This document shows positions 45,801-57,329 of a stretch of 64,000 bases of DNA, piece after piece. The stretch's first letter is position 1; each line of letters opens with the position of its first letter. Source of the stretch: Tubulanus polymorphus (lineage: Eukaryota > Nemertea > Palaeonemertea > Tubulaniformes > Tubulanidae); the NCBI RefSeq assembly GCF_964204645.1, contig NC_134032.1, positions 14,812,275 to 14,876,274 on the forward strand. The letters are read 5' to 3'. A model generated the notes under the pieces. It made no database searches and was not told the origin of the DNA. It worked only from the letters and a program-made list of their open reading frames with translations. Made by a program: the position numbers and the translations under genes.

Positions 45801-48800
45801 AATTTTTCAACTGTTTTTCTTGTTGAATTTAAATTTTTAAAATTTTCCGATTGAATTCTGACCTTCGTTTTCTTTTTTCGCAACCACTTCACCGTCCTCG
45901 GTGTCACACGACTCTTTAATAGCTGTTGTCGCCGTGGTTACCGCAGGTGGATTCTCGGTCGGTGTATCTGCTCCGTTAGTTTGCGATTCTACACCAGGTG
46001 GCGCCGGTTCGTTCGGGTCGGAGTTGGACTCGGATCCGGATTCCGATCCGGAACCCGTGTCGTAGTTATACTCGGATTTATCTCGTTTACGTTTTTTGCC
46101 CGTTTTTTTGCCGTCCGTTTCATCGATATCGGTAGTCGTCGTCGGCGACCCGTGCTCGGACGTCGTCGGGTCTTTATTCTGAAGAAATTCTCGAGCTTTT
46201 TTTATGATCTCTTCTTGAACCGGGGACATCGCTTTATCCTAACATACAAATACATACATCATCTTACAATTCATTTTACACTTACTAAAAATGTTTCAAA
46301 ATATCATTTTAAGAACCAGTTCCACAGTTCAGAACCCAGTTCCACAGTTCTAGATCCAGTTCCACAGGTCAGGACCCAGTTCCACAGTTCTGAACCCAGT
46401 TCCACAGTTCAGGACCCAGTTTCACAGGTCAGGACCCAGTTCCACAGTTCAGGACCCAGTTCCACATTTCTGCATCCAGTTCCACAGTTCAGGACCCAGT
46501 TCCACATTTCTGCATCCAGTTCCACAGTTCAGGACCCAGTTCCACATTTCTGCATCCAGTTCCACAGTTCTAGATCCAGTTCCACAGTTACTGGATCCAG
46601 TTTCACAGTTCTGGACCCAGTTCCATAGTCCTGGACCCAGTTCCACAGTTCTGGACCCAGTTCCACAGTTCAGGAGTCAGATCCACAGTCCTGGACCAAG
46701 TTCCACAGTCCTGGACCCAGTTCTACAGTTCTGCATCCAGTTCCACAGTTCTAGATCCAGTTCTACAGTTCTGGACCCAGTTTCACAGTTCTGGACCCAG
46801 TTCCACAGTTCAGGAGTCAGATCCACAGTCCTGGACCAAGTTCCACAGTCCTGGACCCAGTTCTACAGTTCTGCATCCAGTTCCACAGTTCTAGATCCAG
46901 TTCCACAGTTACTGGATCCAGTTTCACAGTTCTGGACCCAGTTCCACAGTTCTGGACACAGTTCCACAGTTCTGGACTCAGTTCCACAGTTCAGGACCCT
47001 GTTCCACAGTTCAGGACTCAGTTCCACAGTTCAGGACCCTGTTCCACAGTTCAGGACCCAGTTTCACAGTTCAGGACCCAGGTCATAACTCTGTCTGCTG
47101 AACTTTAATTTTCAATTTTCTAACTAAACATAGAAGATACGAACCTCAGGTTTAGAGTCGCCAGTCTCATCTGCTGCCTCTTTCTGTTCAGACTCTTCGG
47201 TCTCTTCTTCCGGTTTAGGCTCAGACTGAACAAATGCCCTGAAATACACAATATACACTGCAGGTGGCGCTGCAAGCAATACGCACATTGCCGGATCCAC
47301 TTCCACATGATCCACTTCCACAGTTGCGGGCAAATATTTATCAAAAACTGGGTTCAATCCAGATAAGAAAATCCAACATTATCAACACTATCATTATCAA
47401 CACTAACACTATCATTAATTCCCTGACCCTCATAATACTGACCCGCTGTATTTTTTGATATCTTTAGCACATTCAGCGCTGTGACGTTGAGACTCTAACT
47501 GTTCCTCGGTCATATCCAACACTGTCAAATCGTAATCATCACCACCTTCTAACAGTATCACAACTACAAATATACAATTATCATCATCATCAAAGATGGC
47601 CGCCTATATTCAATCCTCCTATGACATCGAATTATCGCTTTAGACATGTCCATGTAAGATGGTTGCTACTATAAGTACCCCCTATGACATCACAAAATTG
47701 CCTAATACATGAACACACTTCTAGAAAAGATGTATACCACCATAAATCCTCCTATGACATCATTTATTATCAGTTCCAAAAAGATGGATTTCTGTGAATC
47801 GCGATATTGTCGTTTATAATCCAGTCACCCAGCAAGCGCCCCCTATCTGAGACAATCGAAACTTACCGGCGTCTAAGAATCTAACGATTTTATCGACGCA
47901 ATCGTGATCTAAAGAATGTCCGTCGATGAACCCTTTATCGACGAGGTGTTGGAACACTTCGACGCGACGTTTCAGGACGGCGCGCTGGTCCTCGTGACGT
48001 TTCTCGCATTCCTCCGGGTGATACTTCGCTTTAAACCTAATAGAGGGAGCCACCGAAATAGAGAGAGAGAGAAAGAAAACAGACATCGATGAAAACAAAG
48101 GTTCGGAAAAAATGATCCCTCAATCTACAACGGAATCTACCTGGCACCCCCTCCTCCCTTCCTCCCTCCCCGCCAAACCTTTCATACATTTACAAACTCT
48201 TTTAGCACTGTTACGTATCTTACCGTTTATCGACCAATCAAATCCACTTATTATATATCGACGGCATTATTACGGTTGCCACGGTTACGCGCGTTTACAC
48301 GAATGTTCGTTTTGGAACATATATTTTTTCGACCCTAATCTAAGCTATAACTTTTACTGATTTCTAATGCACTGCATTGTGCGCAGTGCCCTAAACTAAT
48401 AACGGACGGACGGACGGTCGCTAGCGCGGACGATCCACGATCTATCTTCTCTCCGTTCCAACTCGTCGACGGCAACTCGCTATACGTATATATACATATA
48501 TATATATATATATTGGTTTGTACGTATTTTTGTTTAACGCAGCTGTGGACAAAAGTGATTTTTTTAAAAAACGACATCAAGCAAGCAGAAAAGATAGAGA
48601 GAGAGAGTGAGCGTGCACACTTTCATTACAAATACACGCCTATCTTTAAATATCGAATGGATTGAGTCCGGCGTATTTTGTGCGTTTTCGTATCAAAAGT
48701 GTGCAGACCTTGAAACAAAAACAAAAATATCGATTAATATGAAATTAATATGAATAGGGATTCTAGACATTTCCCCACAGTCAAACCTAGTTACTACAGT

Positions 48801-51795
48801 GCTGTATATAGTAGTTTCATCGTATCCGTGTTTTAGTGAAACAGATTTTACCAGCCACCGGACCCGAGAAATATACCGTATTTTAGTGAAATATATTTTT
48901 TGGGAAATATTGCGTTTTACCGAGGTCGAAATGGCTACATTTTTTTAAAAATCATTTTTTTGTCTAGGCTGAACCACTTGGAATTGGGAGCAACTCTCTT
49001 GCATTCAACCCCGGCTTTATTATGGCAGTATCATGAAGGTACAACTAGATTTATTTGTTGCTAAGATGCTAAAAATCTAAATGAAACTATCCCACGTATA
49101 GGGTACAGTAAGAAATTTGCAAGTCAATATCAGAAGCTATTTAGGGTTTAAGAATACGAACAAGGTTGTGCAGAAAACCCTTTATCGCTGCTTTGCAGCT
49201 ATATTCGATTTAATTCTTTTCTTGATTATCAATTTCGTCAACCTGGGATAAACGATCAAACTGTGGAGGCCAGGATACTGACAATAGATGATCTCGTAAA
49301 TTGAGAGGATACTCTCTAGGGGCCAGGTTGTACAGTCGTGACTTGAAGTCCAAAAGTGGTCTTAAATCTTAAGACTGGTATTAAGTTGTAGTTAGATTGG
49401 CTATAGAACTAAGTTGGTCTTAGATTGAGGATTAAGCTATGACGATGGAACCGGCCCTAGATCAGCATTAGTTGAGGCTTGCACCCTCACCCTCACCCCC
49501 GCCCCCTTGTTGAGATAAAATATAATCAGAGATAGATATCTCACCATTCCTCATCTTTATGAGCCAAGAAGAATTCGTTAATTTGATCGCGATGAAATTC
49601 CAGTTTGTACTCGGCGAATTTTTTGACGGCTTCCTCGTCCGAGATGGAGTCGTCCTGCGAGGCGAGGAACTGTTTAAATGTCATCTGTAACGGTTGCGAC
49701 GGATAATCCGGATTTGGCGGCCTGCACAAAAAGTAATTCAAGCGAATCATCAAATCTTTTTTTATCACGGTGTGTAGAATAAATTGCTTATGATGAGCAC
49801 AAGCATTTTAACAAAACCTACACAGGACCGTAGCCAGCCATGTTTTTGCTAGTTCTATTTTCTTGAAAGAGGAACTTTTTTTTTCTAGAAAGAGGAACAT
49901 TTGTAAGGTACCCACGCTAATGTCAGGTCCTGTGAGAAAATTATTGAAAATGAGATACAAAGAAAAGCAATTTCACAACTTCTAGCATATTTACATATTT
50001 AGGGTGAATATTCATTCAAACCCCCTAGCCTAAACTTTTTTCTTCTAAATATATACATGACTTTATTTGACAAAGAATTATAATGTTTAAAGTTTGCTCT
50101 GGTACAAAAAGTACACTAATAGCAACACCATAATGCAAGGTTCCTACAATTCCTGGTATCCAGAATTCAAGGACTTTTCAAGGAGTAATTTTCAAAATTC
50201 AAGGAGGTTTTTCGCGGTCATATATAAGGAAAAAAAGTCGAAAAATCAGAAACAAAATCCATGTTTTTCTCGAATTTTGATCAGTTGTTGTGTGTGCCGT
50301 TTTGGTTTTACATGTTTAAATGTTTTAAATCTCAAAGTGAAACAACTTTCACTCACAAGTCACACAATGAGGTATAATAGAATACACTGTCTTCTGAAAA
50401 GGACCTTTTGAAAATTTTTAATAGGACTTTCCCAGAATTTAAGGAGTTTCAAGGAGTTTATGGATATTTCTCAAAATTGAAGGATTTTCAAGGACCTTGA
50501 AAAATATATTCAAAAATCAAGGAGTTTTCAAGGATTCAAGGAGTTGTAGGGACCCTGTAATGATAATATTGTTAACAAGTAATCTTCTAAATATAGGCCT
50601 TCTGCTGTCGATGATTTAACTATGTATTCTAACACTTCATCATCAGAGTCAAACAAGAACGTTTTCAATTCCCTGACTGTTTTTTGCTCATTGAAATACT
50701 GAGATTAATGTCAGTCCCTTCCAGTAGCGTAGATGTGTACAAGATTCTAATCATTGATGTAAATATTTGCGAATACTTAAAATCTCCTTTATTTTTCAGT
50801 TGTCACCAGACGATATTTTTTTTTTAACAGTTAGTATCAAATTTCAAATTACCGTTTTTCGGGCATCGACGGAATTGGTTCACGTTCTCGATGTCTGTCC
50901 CTCGGTTCGCGGATATCGTGGTCCCATCCACCTCCGCCCTGACCTCCGAACGGCGGACCGTCGTAGTGACCATAACCACCAGGTTCATCCCTGAAATTAT
51001 AACAATCATCTTCATGTAAGAGACCAGGGTCGACAGTGAGGGGAGGGAAGAGGGGCTGTGCAGGGAGTGGCTATACAGGGAGTGGGAGGCCGTTAGGGGA
51101 GGGCTGTGATGGGAGGAGTTGGAGGGCTGTGATGGGAGGAGTTGGAGGGACTGTGAGGGGAGGAGAGGGAGAGCTGTGAGGGGAGGAGTTGGAGGGACTG
51201 TGAGGGGAGGAGAGGGAGAGCTGTGAGGGGAGGAGTTGGAGGGACTGAGGGGAGGAGTTGGAGAGTTGTGAGGGGAGGTGTTAGAGGGACTGTGAGGGTA
51301 GGAGTTGGAGGGACTGTGAGGGGAGGAGTTGGAGGGACTGTGAGGGGAGGAGTTGGAGGGACTGTGAGGGGAACCCTTACCATTCTCTTGATCTCATACG
51401 TTTATGAGGGGGACTACGAGGGGGTGGACTGTTATAACGGTCTCCACGGCGACGGTCGTATTCTCTGTTATAAGAGTCTCTGCGATCATGATCGATTCCA
51501 CGTCGACCCCAACTATCTCCGCCACGTCTACAACAATCAAAAATACCATCGTCAACGGCAACATATATAATCATTACAGACAAAAATCAAGAAAGTATTG
51601 ATTATCGAGATCGGCTCCGTGATTACCGCAATGGACCTACCACCCCTGCTCATGTAATAATGAGACATACCTGCCACCCCCGTCATCCCATTGATCACGA
51701 CGACCGCGTTCCTCGCGTCTCTCGTAGTCGTTTCGTTCCCGGCGGAATTTATCGCGACTTCGACGTCGCTGCTCGTATTCCTCGTCGCTATCCAT
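39840..51795 (-). CDS. SRRT: Serrate RNA effector molecule / ARS2
   Basis: Nuclear partner of the cap-binding complex, acting in RNA polymerase II transcript processing, microRNA biogenesis and RNA decay. Exons (minus): 51795-51671, 51527-51381, 50990-50853, 49721-49545, 48036-47867, 47563-47443, 47238-47145, 46238-45863, 45765-45644, 45560-45420, 44760-44572, 43928-43838, 43130-42900, 42346-42238, 41316-41163, 41073-40884, 40115-40004, 39912-39840; total 2760 nt, 919 aa (human 876). Arg-rich N-terminus ([20 protein letters not shown]), conserved [20 protein letters not shown] and [10 protein letters not shown], acidic/Ser linker, RRM-like part ([31 protein letters not shown]), [20 protein letters not shown], zinc finger [21 protein letters not shown]-terminus [14 protein letters not shown]. 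Exon 6 is the least certain. A 3' splice-like site before the ATG suggests a non-coding first exon. Intron 14 is AT-AC. Confidence 0.95.
40250..40470 (+). pseudogene. 3' fragment of a non-LTR retrotransposon in SRRT intron 16
   Basis: The plus strand encodes a decayed reverse-transcriptase ORF end: [16 protein letters not shown], followed after a frameshift by [14 protein letters not shown]-like sequence, then a short 3' UTR with AAGGTGCTATAGAAATTTAC and a (TCCTA)n tail. This layout is common to CR1/L2-type elements. It is antisense to SRRT. Confidence 0.75.
41317..42237 (-). other. U12-type AT-AC intron of SRRT
   Basis: Read on the minus strand, the intron begins ATATCCTTTT, the U12 AT-AC donor consensus, and ends TTTAACTGTATTTCTCAC with a TTAAC branch core 13 nt before the AC. 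No GT-AG pair fits here: the exon 14 side has no usable GT. These boundaries restore GC|T (Ala) and the frame into [12 protein letters not shown]. The total exon sum stays a multiple of three. Confidence 0.85.
41405..42185. repeat. Minisatellite inside the AT-AC intron
   Basis: Degenerate units of about 60 bp around 'tgatgatgtcatagggggat', 'tcatgaagacagccatcttt' and 'ctagaattcaaaatcaacaa'; a longer period of about 240 bp is visible from the alternate 'ggaggtagacatctttcctg' units. Related inverted units (CCTCCTATGACATC) lie in SRRT intron 5 at about 47585-47770. Confidence 0.85.
42471..42870. mobile_element. One family A and two family B MITEs in SRRT intron 13
   Basis: Family A at 42471-42601 (GGAGCCAGTTACTCGAAAGT ... 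GAGCAACCAGCTCC), then family B at about 42599-42740 and a degenerate one at 42740-42870. They lie end to end immediately beyond exon 13. Confidence 0.75.
44045..44575. repeat. Minisatellite in SRRT intron 11
   Basis: Units of about 77-80 bp in the right half, containing 'tactcaggaggtgaggggcc' and 'tgctcctggacagtcagaga', with shorter degenerate units at the left. The array runs up to the donor of exon 11 (44572). Confidence 0.88.
45225..45418. repeat. Tandem repeat adjoining the SRRT exon 10 donor
   Basis: Three units of about 65 bp with 'agtaggtgaagctggtctaa', a G run and 'gagggttacttatgatcata'. The last unit ends in the real donor: minus-strand GTAAGTAACCC at exon 10 corresponds to ATAAGTAACCC in the other units, so those carry a broken 5' splice site. 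Confidence 0.8.
46310..47090. repeat. Dispersed 'agttccacagttctggaccc' minisatellite in SRRT intron 7
   Basis: About 38 units of 20-22 bp, with a higher-order duplication (46660-46770 resembles 46790-46900). It occupies almost the whole intron between 46239 and 47144. Confidence 0.92.
48480..48516. repeat. (TA)n microsatellite in SRRT intron 4
   Basis: Alternating TA with a few C interruptions. The surrounding intron 48037-49544 otherwise shows a family B MITE at 49319-49458 and no gene. Confidence 0.85.
49319..49458. mobile_element. Family B MITE in SRRT intron 4
   Basis: 'ggggccaggttgtacagtcg' at the left and 'gctatgacgatggaaccggc' at the right, with the usual 'cttaagactggt' interior. Confidence 0.75.
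50138..50560. mobile_element. TIR element with AGGGTCCCTACAACTCCTTG ends in SRRT intron 3
   Basis: The right end (TTCAAGGAGTTGTAGGGACCCTG) is the inverse of the left end (AAGGTTCCTACAATTCCTGG ... ATTCAAGG). 'caaggag' words recur throughout. A related sequence with 'aaggagttttcaaggagaaa' lies at about 43215-43460 in intron 12. No coding potential. Confidence 0.6.
51040..51375. repeat. 24-bp minisatellite in SRRT intron 2
   Basis: About 13 units of 'ggaggagttggagggactgt' with 'gagg'. It runs up to within about 10 bp of the exon 2 donor. Confidence 0.9.
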
Positions 51796-52631
51796 CGTCG
51801 TCTGCTCGATATCAATTCAACTACAATCAAAACGATTTTATTAGATTAACAAATCATGTCCCCGACGAGTGAATTCTTCAAACTGGGCACCAAACCGGTA
51901 TTCTTCCCGAATATATTTCACTTCTGCGTCAATTTTAATAATGAACTGAACCGATATTGATAAACAGAACGAAATGTCAAGGACACAATGCAACAATACA
52001 ATATACAGTGAATGTAAGCGCTGTTAACACAGACTATTACTATTCTCTATTCTCTTTTCATTCGTTTTTAAACTCGATTCTAAACCGTTTTGAATGAAGT
52101 AAAGATCGTTTTCGGACGGCCACAGTTTGCATTCACTTTAAAACGCTGAACATTTAACTTACTTGAGTCAGATTTCACGATTAAAAACCTTTATTTGTTC
52201 AGATTTTAATCAATTTCAGATCGGTATTAAGCGACGCTCAACGCAATCCGTCAAAACCCGCGTCGGGTGGGATTCAATTCGCGCGTCGCTGACCGGTAGA
52301 CTGGCTGCCTGTCCCAAATATTGAACACGGTAACCAGTCTAGTGAATAGGTTTCTTCTATCACATCACCAACGCCGCTGCGTCACGATGTATAGGGGACC
52401 TAATTTTTTTTTTGATTTACCGATAGAATTCCCCTAGAGTCCCTATCACTGTATTTTAAATACTTGCTACGCCTGAATTTATCAATAAATAAATTAAATT
52501 TGGATTTACGTACAGTACTTAACGCAATCCCCCAGAACCGTTAAAGGCTCTAGAAGCAGTCCTTCAGATCCCTAAATGAAGTTATTTGATATTTTTTGGA
52601 AATTCGCTTCTTATTCCTGTGTACGATAATT
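51796..52631. other. Head-to-head region between SRRT and zinc-finger gene 2
   Basis: 836 bp separate the two start codons. On the minus strand an acceptor-like ATTGTAG lies about 25 bp before the SRRT ATG, so part of this is a 5' UTR intron. No coding sequence seen. Promoters for both genes are expected here but no motif can be assigned. Confidence 0.5.
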
Positions 52632-55600
52632 ATGGTTCTTCTGGGTAAGTAAATTTGAAACATCTATTTTAAATGAGTATATATTTCCTATGAATTTGGG
52701 TTTCCACTGCAGGGCATAGTAGGGGTTACTCTCTCTAAACTTTAGTTAGTCTCATTGAAGAATCTACGACTACCTACGAAACCATGACGCCAATAAATAA
52801 GGTCAAATTTAAATATATTGTACATATTCCTAAATAACTGGACTAAATTTGATTATATTTAAGGTTTAGAAGTTTCCTCGGTTCAGGAACTGGTTGAGAA
52901 CGCGAGTGGCTCCAATACAGTGTATTTTGGTAAGCGGGTTGTTTGTGTTTATGTGATTGTAGATTTTCCTGATGATCAGCCGATTGTTGTTTATGTGATT
53001 GTAGATTTTCCCGATGATCAGCTGATTGATTGTTTTTATGTGATTGTAGATTTTCCCGATGATCAACTGATTGGTTGTTTAGAAGGCAATCTACATGTTC
53101 TAGACTCATTGATCAGTAAAGTGGATGATGTTACTTGGCAACGCTGGAATCAACAGAGAACAATGGCTTCCGATAACACAGCGCCGACAGGAGACTGTAC
53201 CGGTTAGTAACCCTGTTCACCCTTCTCAGCCTGGACCCTGTTCACCCCTCTCAGCCTGGACCCTATTCCCCCCTCTCAGCCTGGACCCTGTTCCCCCCTC
53301 TCAGCCTGGACCCTGTTCATCCCTCTCAGCCTGGAGCCTGTTCCCCCCTCAGCCTGGACCCTATTCCCCCCTCTCAGCCTGGACCCTGTTCACCCCTCTC
53401 AGCCTGGACCCTATTCCCCCCTCTCAGCCTGGACCCTGTTCCCCCCTCTCAGCCTGGACCCTGTTCATCCCTCTCAGCCTGGAGCCTGTTCCCCCCTCAG
53501 CCTGGACCCTATTCCCCCCTCTCAGCCTGGACCCTGTTCACCCCTCTCAGCCTGGACCCTGTTCACCCCTCTCAGCCTGGACACTGTTCACCCCTCTCAG
53601 CCTGGACCCTATTCCCCCCTCTCAGCCTGGACCCTGTTCACCCCTCTCAGCCTGGACCCTGCACCCCTCTCAGCCTGGACCCTATTCCCCCCTCTCAGCC
53701 TGGACCCTGTTAACCCCTCTCAGCCTGGACCCTGTTCACCCCTCTCAGCCTGGACCCTATTCCCCCCTCTCAGCCTGGACCCTGTTCACCCCTCTCAACC
53801 TGGACCCTGTTCACCCCTCTCAGCCTGGACCCTGTTCACCCCTCTCAGCCTGGACCCTGTTCACCCCTCTCAGCCTGGACCCTGTTCCCCCCTCAGCCTG
53901 GACCCTGTTCTCCCTGTCAGCCTGGACCCTGTTCACCCCTCTTAGCCTGGACACTGTTCACCCCTCTCAGCCTGGACCCTGCACCCCTCTCAGCCTGGAC
54001 CCTATTCCCCCCTCTCAGCCTGGACCCTGTTAACCCCTCTCAGCCTGGACCCTGTTCCCCCCTCTCAGCCTGGACCCTATTCCCCCCTCTCAGCCTGGAC
54101 CCTGTTAACCCCTCTCAGCCTGGACCCTGTTCCCCCCTCTCAGCCTGGACCCTATTCACCCCTCTCAGCCTGGACCCTATTCCCCCTCTCAGCCTGGACC
54201 CTGTTCACCCCTCTCAACCTGGACCCTGTTAACCCCTCTCAGCCTGGACCCTGTTCACCCCTCTCAGCCTGGACCCTATTCCTCCCTCTCAGCCTGGACC
54301 CTGCACACCTCTCAGCCTGGACCCTGTTCACCCCTCTCAGCCTAGACCCTGTTCACCCCTCTCAGCCTGGACCCTGTTCACCCCTCTCAGCCTGGACCCT
54401 GTTCATCCCTCTCAGCCTGGACCCTGTTCACCCCTCTCAGCCTGGACCCTGTTCCCCTCTCAGCCTGGACCCTGTTCACCCCTCTCAGCCTGGACCCTGT
54501 TCACCCCTCTCAGCCTGGACCCTGTTCCCCTCTCAGCCTGGACCCTGTTCACCCCTCTCAGCCTGGACCCTGCACCCCTCTCAGCCTGGACCCTGTTCAC
54601 CCCTCTCAGCCTGGACCCTGTTCACCCCTCTCAGCCTGGACCCTGTTCACCCCTCTCAGCCTGGACCCTGTTCCCCCCTCAGCCTGGACCCTGTTCACCC
54701 CTCTCAGCCTGGACCCTGTTCACCCCTCTCAGCCTGGACCCTGTTCCCCCCTCAGCCTGGACCCTGTTAACCCCTCTCAGCCTGGACCCTGTTCACCCCT
54801 CTCAGCCTGGACCCTATTCCTCCCTCTCAGCCTGGACCCTGCACACCTCTCAGCCTGGACCCTGTTCACCCCTCTCAGCCTGGAGCCTGTTAACCCCTCT
54901 CAGCCTGAACCCTGTTCACCCCTCTCAGCCTGGACCCTGCACCCCTCTCAGCCTGGACCCTGTTCACCCCTCTCAGCCTGGACCCTGTTAACCCCTCTCA
55001 GCCTGGACCCTGTTCACCCCTCTCAGCCTGGACCCAGAAATCCACTCAACTTGGTCCCAGCACCCCCATCCCTTCTGACTGAACCCTGCACTTGTCATTC
55101 GCTGGCCCCTTTATTTTATGAGGTGTGATTTTATCTGTTACAGATGAACAGCAGCAGCAGCAGCAGCAGCTACAGGGATCAGGACAATCAGACATTCACA
55201 GCAACATACTGAAATATTTAAACTCTGCATCGCTTGCCGCAGCAGGTCGCGGTACTCCATGCGTCCTTGACGATAATAAAAGCGCCGCAGTAACCGCGGA
55301 CAACGACGACACGAACGACGCTTCGCAATTCAAACATAAAGAACTAGTAGCGCCATCTGACGGTGAATTCATTAGCAAAGAAGCAAGGGAACGCATCATA
55401 GAAATTATTATCGAACCGTTTAAAGGTACGGAGCTGGTGTACACTCCATATCAGTTTAACCCTTTCTTTGCTGTTACGCTTATTTCACCCAGTTCATATC
55501 AGTTTGTAAAATACTTTTGGAGCAAAATTTGGTTGTCATTTAGTCAATTAACTCAATTGAAAATGAATAAAGTTAGCCCCCGGGTTAAAGGTAATACCAG

Positions 55601-57300
55601 TCTATAAAACCGGACCCAGGATATTTTAGAATTTAATCGGGGAGTTTTTTGGCTAACATTTGATTAGTATCAGTGTGACCCTTAAATAACTGAGGCGGGT
55701 TGCATAGTCATGGCTTAGACTTAAGACAAGTCTAAGACCAACTTTGTTCTATAGCCGATCTAACAACTTGATACCAGTTTTATATATATTCAAACTTAAC
55801 AATTCAAACTTAACCGTTTTAGGTATAAACTTTTTCGTGAAACTGGGCCCTGATCTATATTTGATTGAATGTCTCTCTTGTTATCGAGGTTTGTTTTTGT
55901 TTGTTTCAGAGATGAAACAGAAAGAGAAATTACTCGAGTTATTGGCAAGTAAAGAGAACAGTTGTGTTTGTACGGTTTGCGGGAAAGGTTTCGCTTGGCG
56001 CAGCATTCTCGAAAAACACATGACATCGCAACATCCCGACGAGACTCAGACAAAACAGGAGCACTCCGAGATGGAGCAGACCGAGTTGGAGCATATCGAA
56101 AATGAGCACGTTGAAATGGAGCAAACCGAATTAGAGACCGACGAATCATCAACAATGAAAACAGTTTCGGAGCGGATAGAATCAACTGTTTCCGATGGCA
56201 ACGTGTCCGAACTTACAAACACGCGCGCAACAATGAAACCGACGGTTACCGCGGTGACCGCAACTAAGTCGAATCGACGTAAAATATCGAAATGTCAAAT
56301 TTGCGATGAAGAATTCGCGGAATCGAAACAATTGTCGAATCATTTACGAATCGAGCACAAAGACGAATCGTCGCGTTACGAGTGCGAATTCTGCGATCGA
56401 CGATTCACGAGAATCGATCATTTCAAGTTGCACGTAATGAATCACACGGGATTCCGACCGTTCATCTGCGAGTTTTGCGCGAAGGGTTTCAAAACGCGAG
56501 CCGAACTGAAGAAACACATGTTGAAACACGAAACGTCGGGTGGACCGTTACAATGCGAGTATTGCGAGAAAACGCTGTGGCGCCGCGAGAACATGGATCT
56601 ACACATGAGAACGCACACCGGCGATAAACTATTCAAGTGCGGCGTGTGCGATAAACTGTGGACGACTCGTCACGCGTTGAAACAACACGAACTGACGCAC
56701 ACCGATCATAAACCGTTCGTCTGCGAACACTGCGGTAAAACCTGCTCGAATAAAGGTAATCTCGGTAAACATATCGCGTCGATGCATCCGCCCGAACTGT
56801 TCATAGAGGGCGTTACTAGCGAATCGTCGAGCGGCGATTGTTCGTTCGCGTGCGACGTGTGCGGAAAGTCGTTTTCGTCGTTGGCGTTGGCGACGCGTCA
56901 TATGGAACGGCACACGGCGGTTAAAAAGCACCGATGCGACGTGTGCGCGAAATCGTTCTCGTCGAAGCACACGCTCGCGACTCATATGCAGCTACACGAC
57001 GGCACGCAGCCGTTCGTGTGTGCCGTGTGCGGTAAGGGTTTCTCGAGACGGCAGCAGCTCACGGAACACGTTATGTTGCACACCGGTGAACGTCCGTTCC
57101 CGTGTTCCACGTGCGAAAAACGCTTCACAACGGCGGCGAAACTGAAGGTACACGAGCGTGTGCACACCGGCGAAAAACCGTTTAAATGCAGCGTGTGCGG
57201 TAAGGCGTTTAACCGAGCCGATAAACTCACAACTCATTATAAACAAACTCATAAATCTGGTGTTCAGAATGCTGTCGAAATGTATATAGCTTATGAATAA
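52632..57300 (+). CDS. C2H2 zinc-finger protein, 12 fingers (paralogue 2)
   Basis: Probable nuclear DNA-binding factor, not assigned to a named family. Exons 52632-52644, 52864-52929, 53050-53202, 55144-55425, 55910-57300; total 1905 nt, 634 aa. Exon 1 codes only ATG GTT CTT CTG G before GTAAGT, as in the gene at 31229. The N-terminal block contains VQELVENASGSN, DFPDDQLIGCL and DVTWQRWNQQ, alignable to paralogue 1. Exon 4 opens with a poly-Gln run (CAG repeat). Twelve C2H2 fingers span about residues 190-618; the last ones have the canonical HTGE(K/R)PF linker. All fingers keep CCHH, unlike the C2HC fingers of paralogue 1. The exon 3 acceptor exists in three in-frame copies. AATAAA lies at 57857 and 57870. 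Confidence 0.85.
52945..53075 (+). repeat. Triplicated exon 3 acceptor
   Basis: The block TTATGTGATTGTAG plus ATTTTCC(C/T)GATGATCA occurs three times, with AG at 52961-52962, 53003-53004 and 53048-53049. Spacings are 42 and 45 bp, both multiples of three, and there is no stop between them. Use of the first or second acceptor would add 29 or 15 residues in frame. Confidence 0.9.
53205..55040. repeat. 25-bp minisatellite in intron 3 of zinc-finger gene 2
   Basis: Around 73 copies of 'ctgttcacccctctcagcct' plus 'ggacc', with shortened variants. Each unit contains a pyrimidine run followed by CAG, resembling a 3' splice site. A 300-codon open frame across it is a repeat artefact entering from exon 3. 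Confidence 0.95.
55693..55855. mobile_element. Partial family B MITE followed by a half GGGCCCGGTTTC element
   Basis: 'gcgggttgcatagtcatggc' opens a family B copy that is cut near 55780. The sequence then matches the arm of the element at 22073-22205 up to 'gtgaaactgggccctg'. It lies in intron 4 of the zinc-finger gene. Confidence 0.65.
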
Positions 57301-57329
57301 CAGCCTCAAATATTCATATCCGGTACTAG

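Noticed and set aside
53125-54033. 302-aa frame rich in PGPCSPLSAW
   Set aside because: It starts within exon 3 of zinc-finger gene 2 in a different frame and reads through the 25-bp intron satellite.
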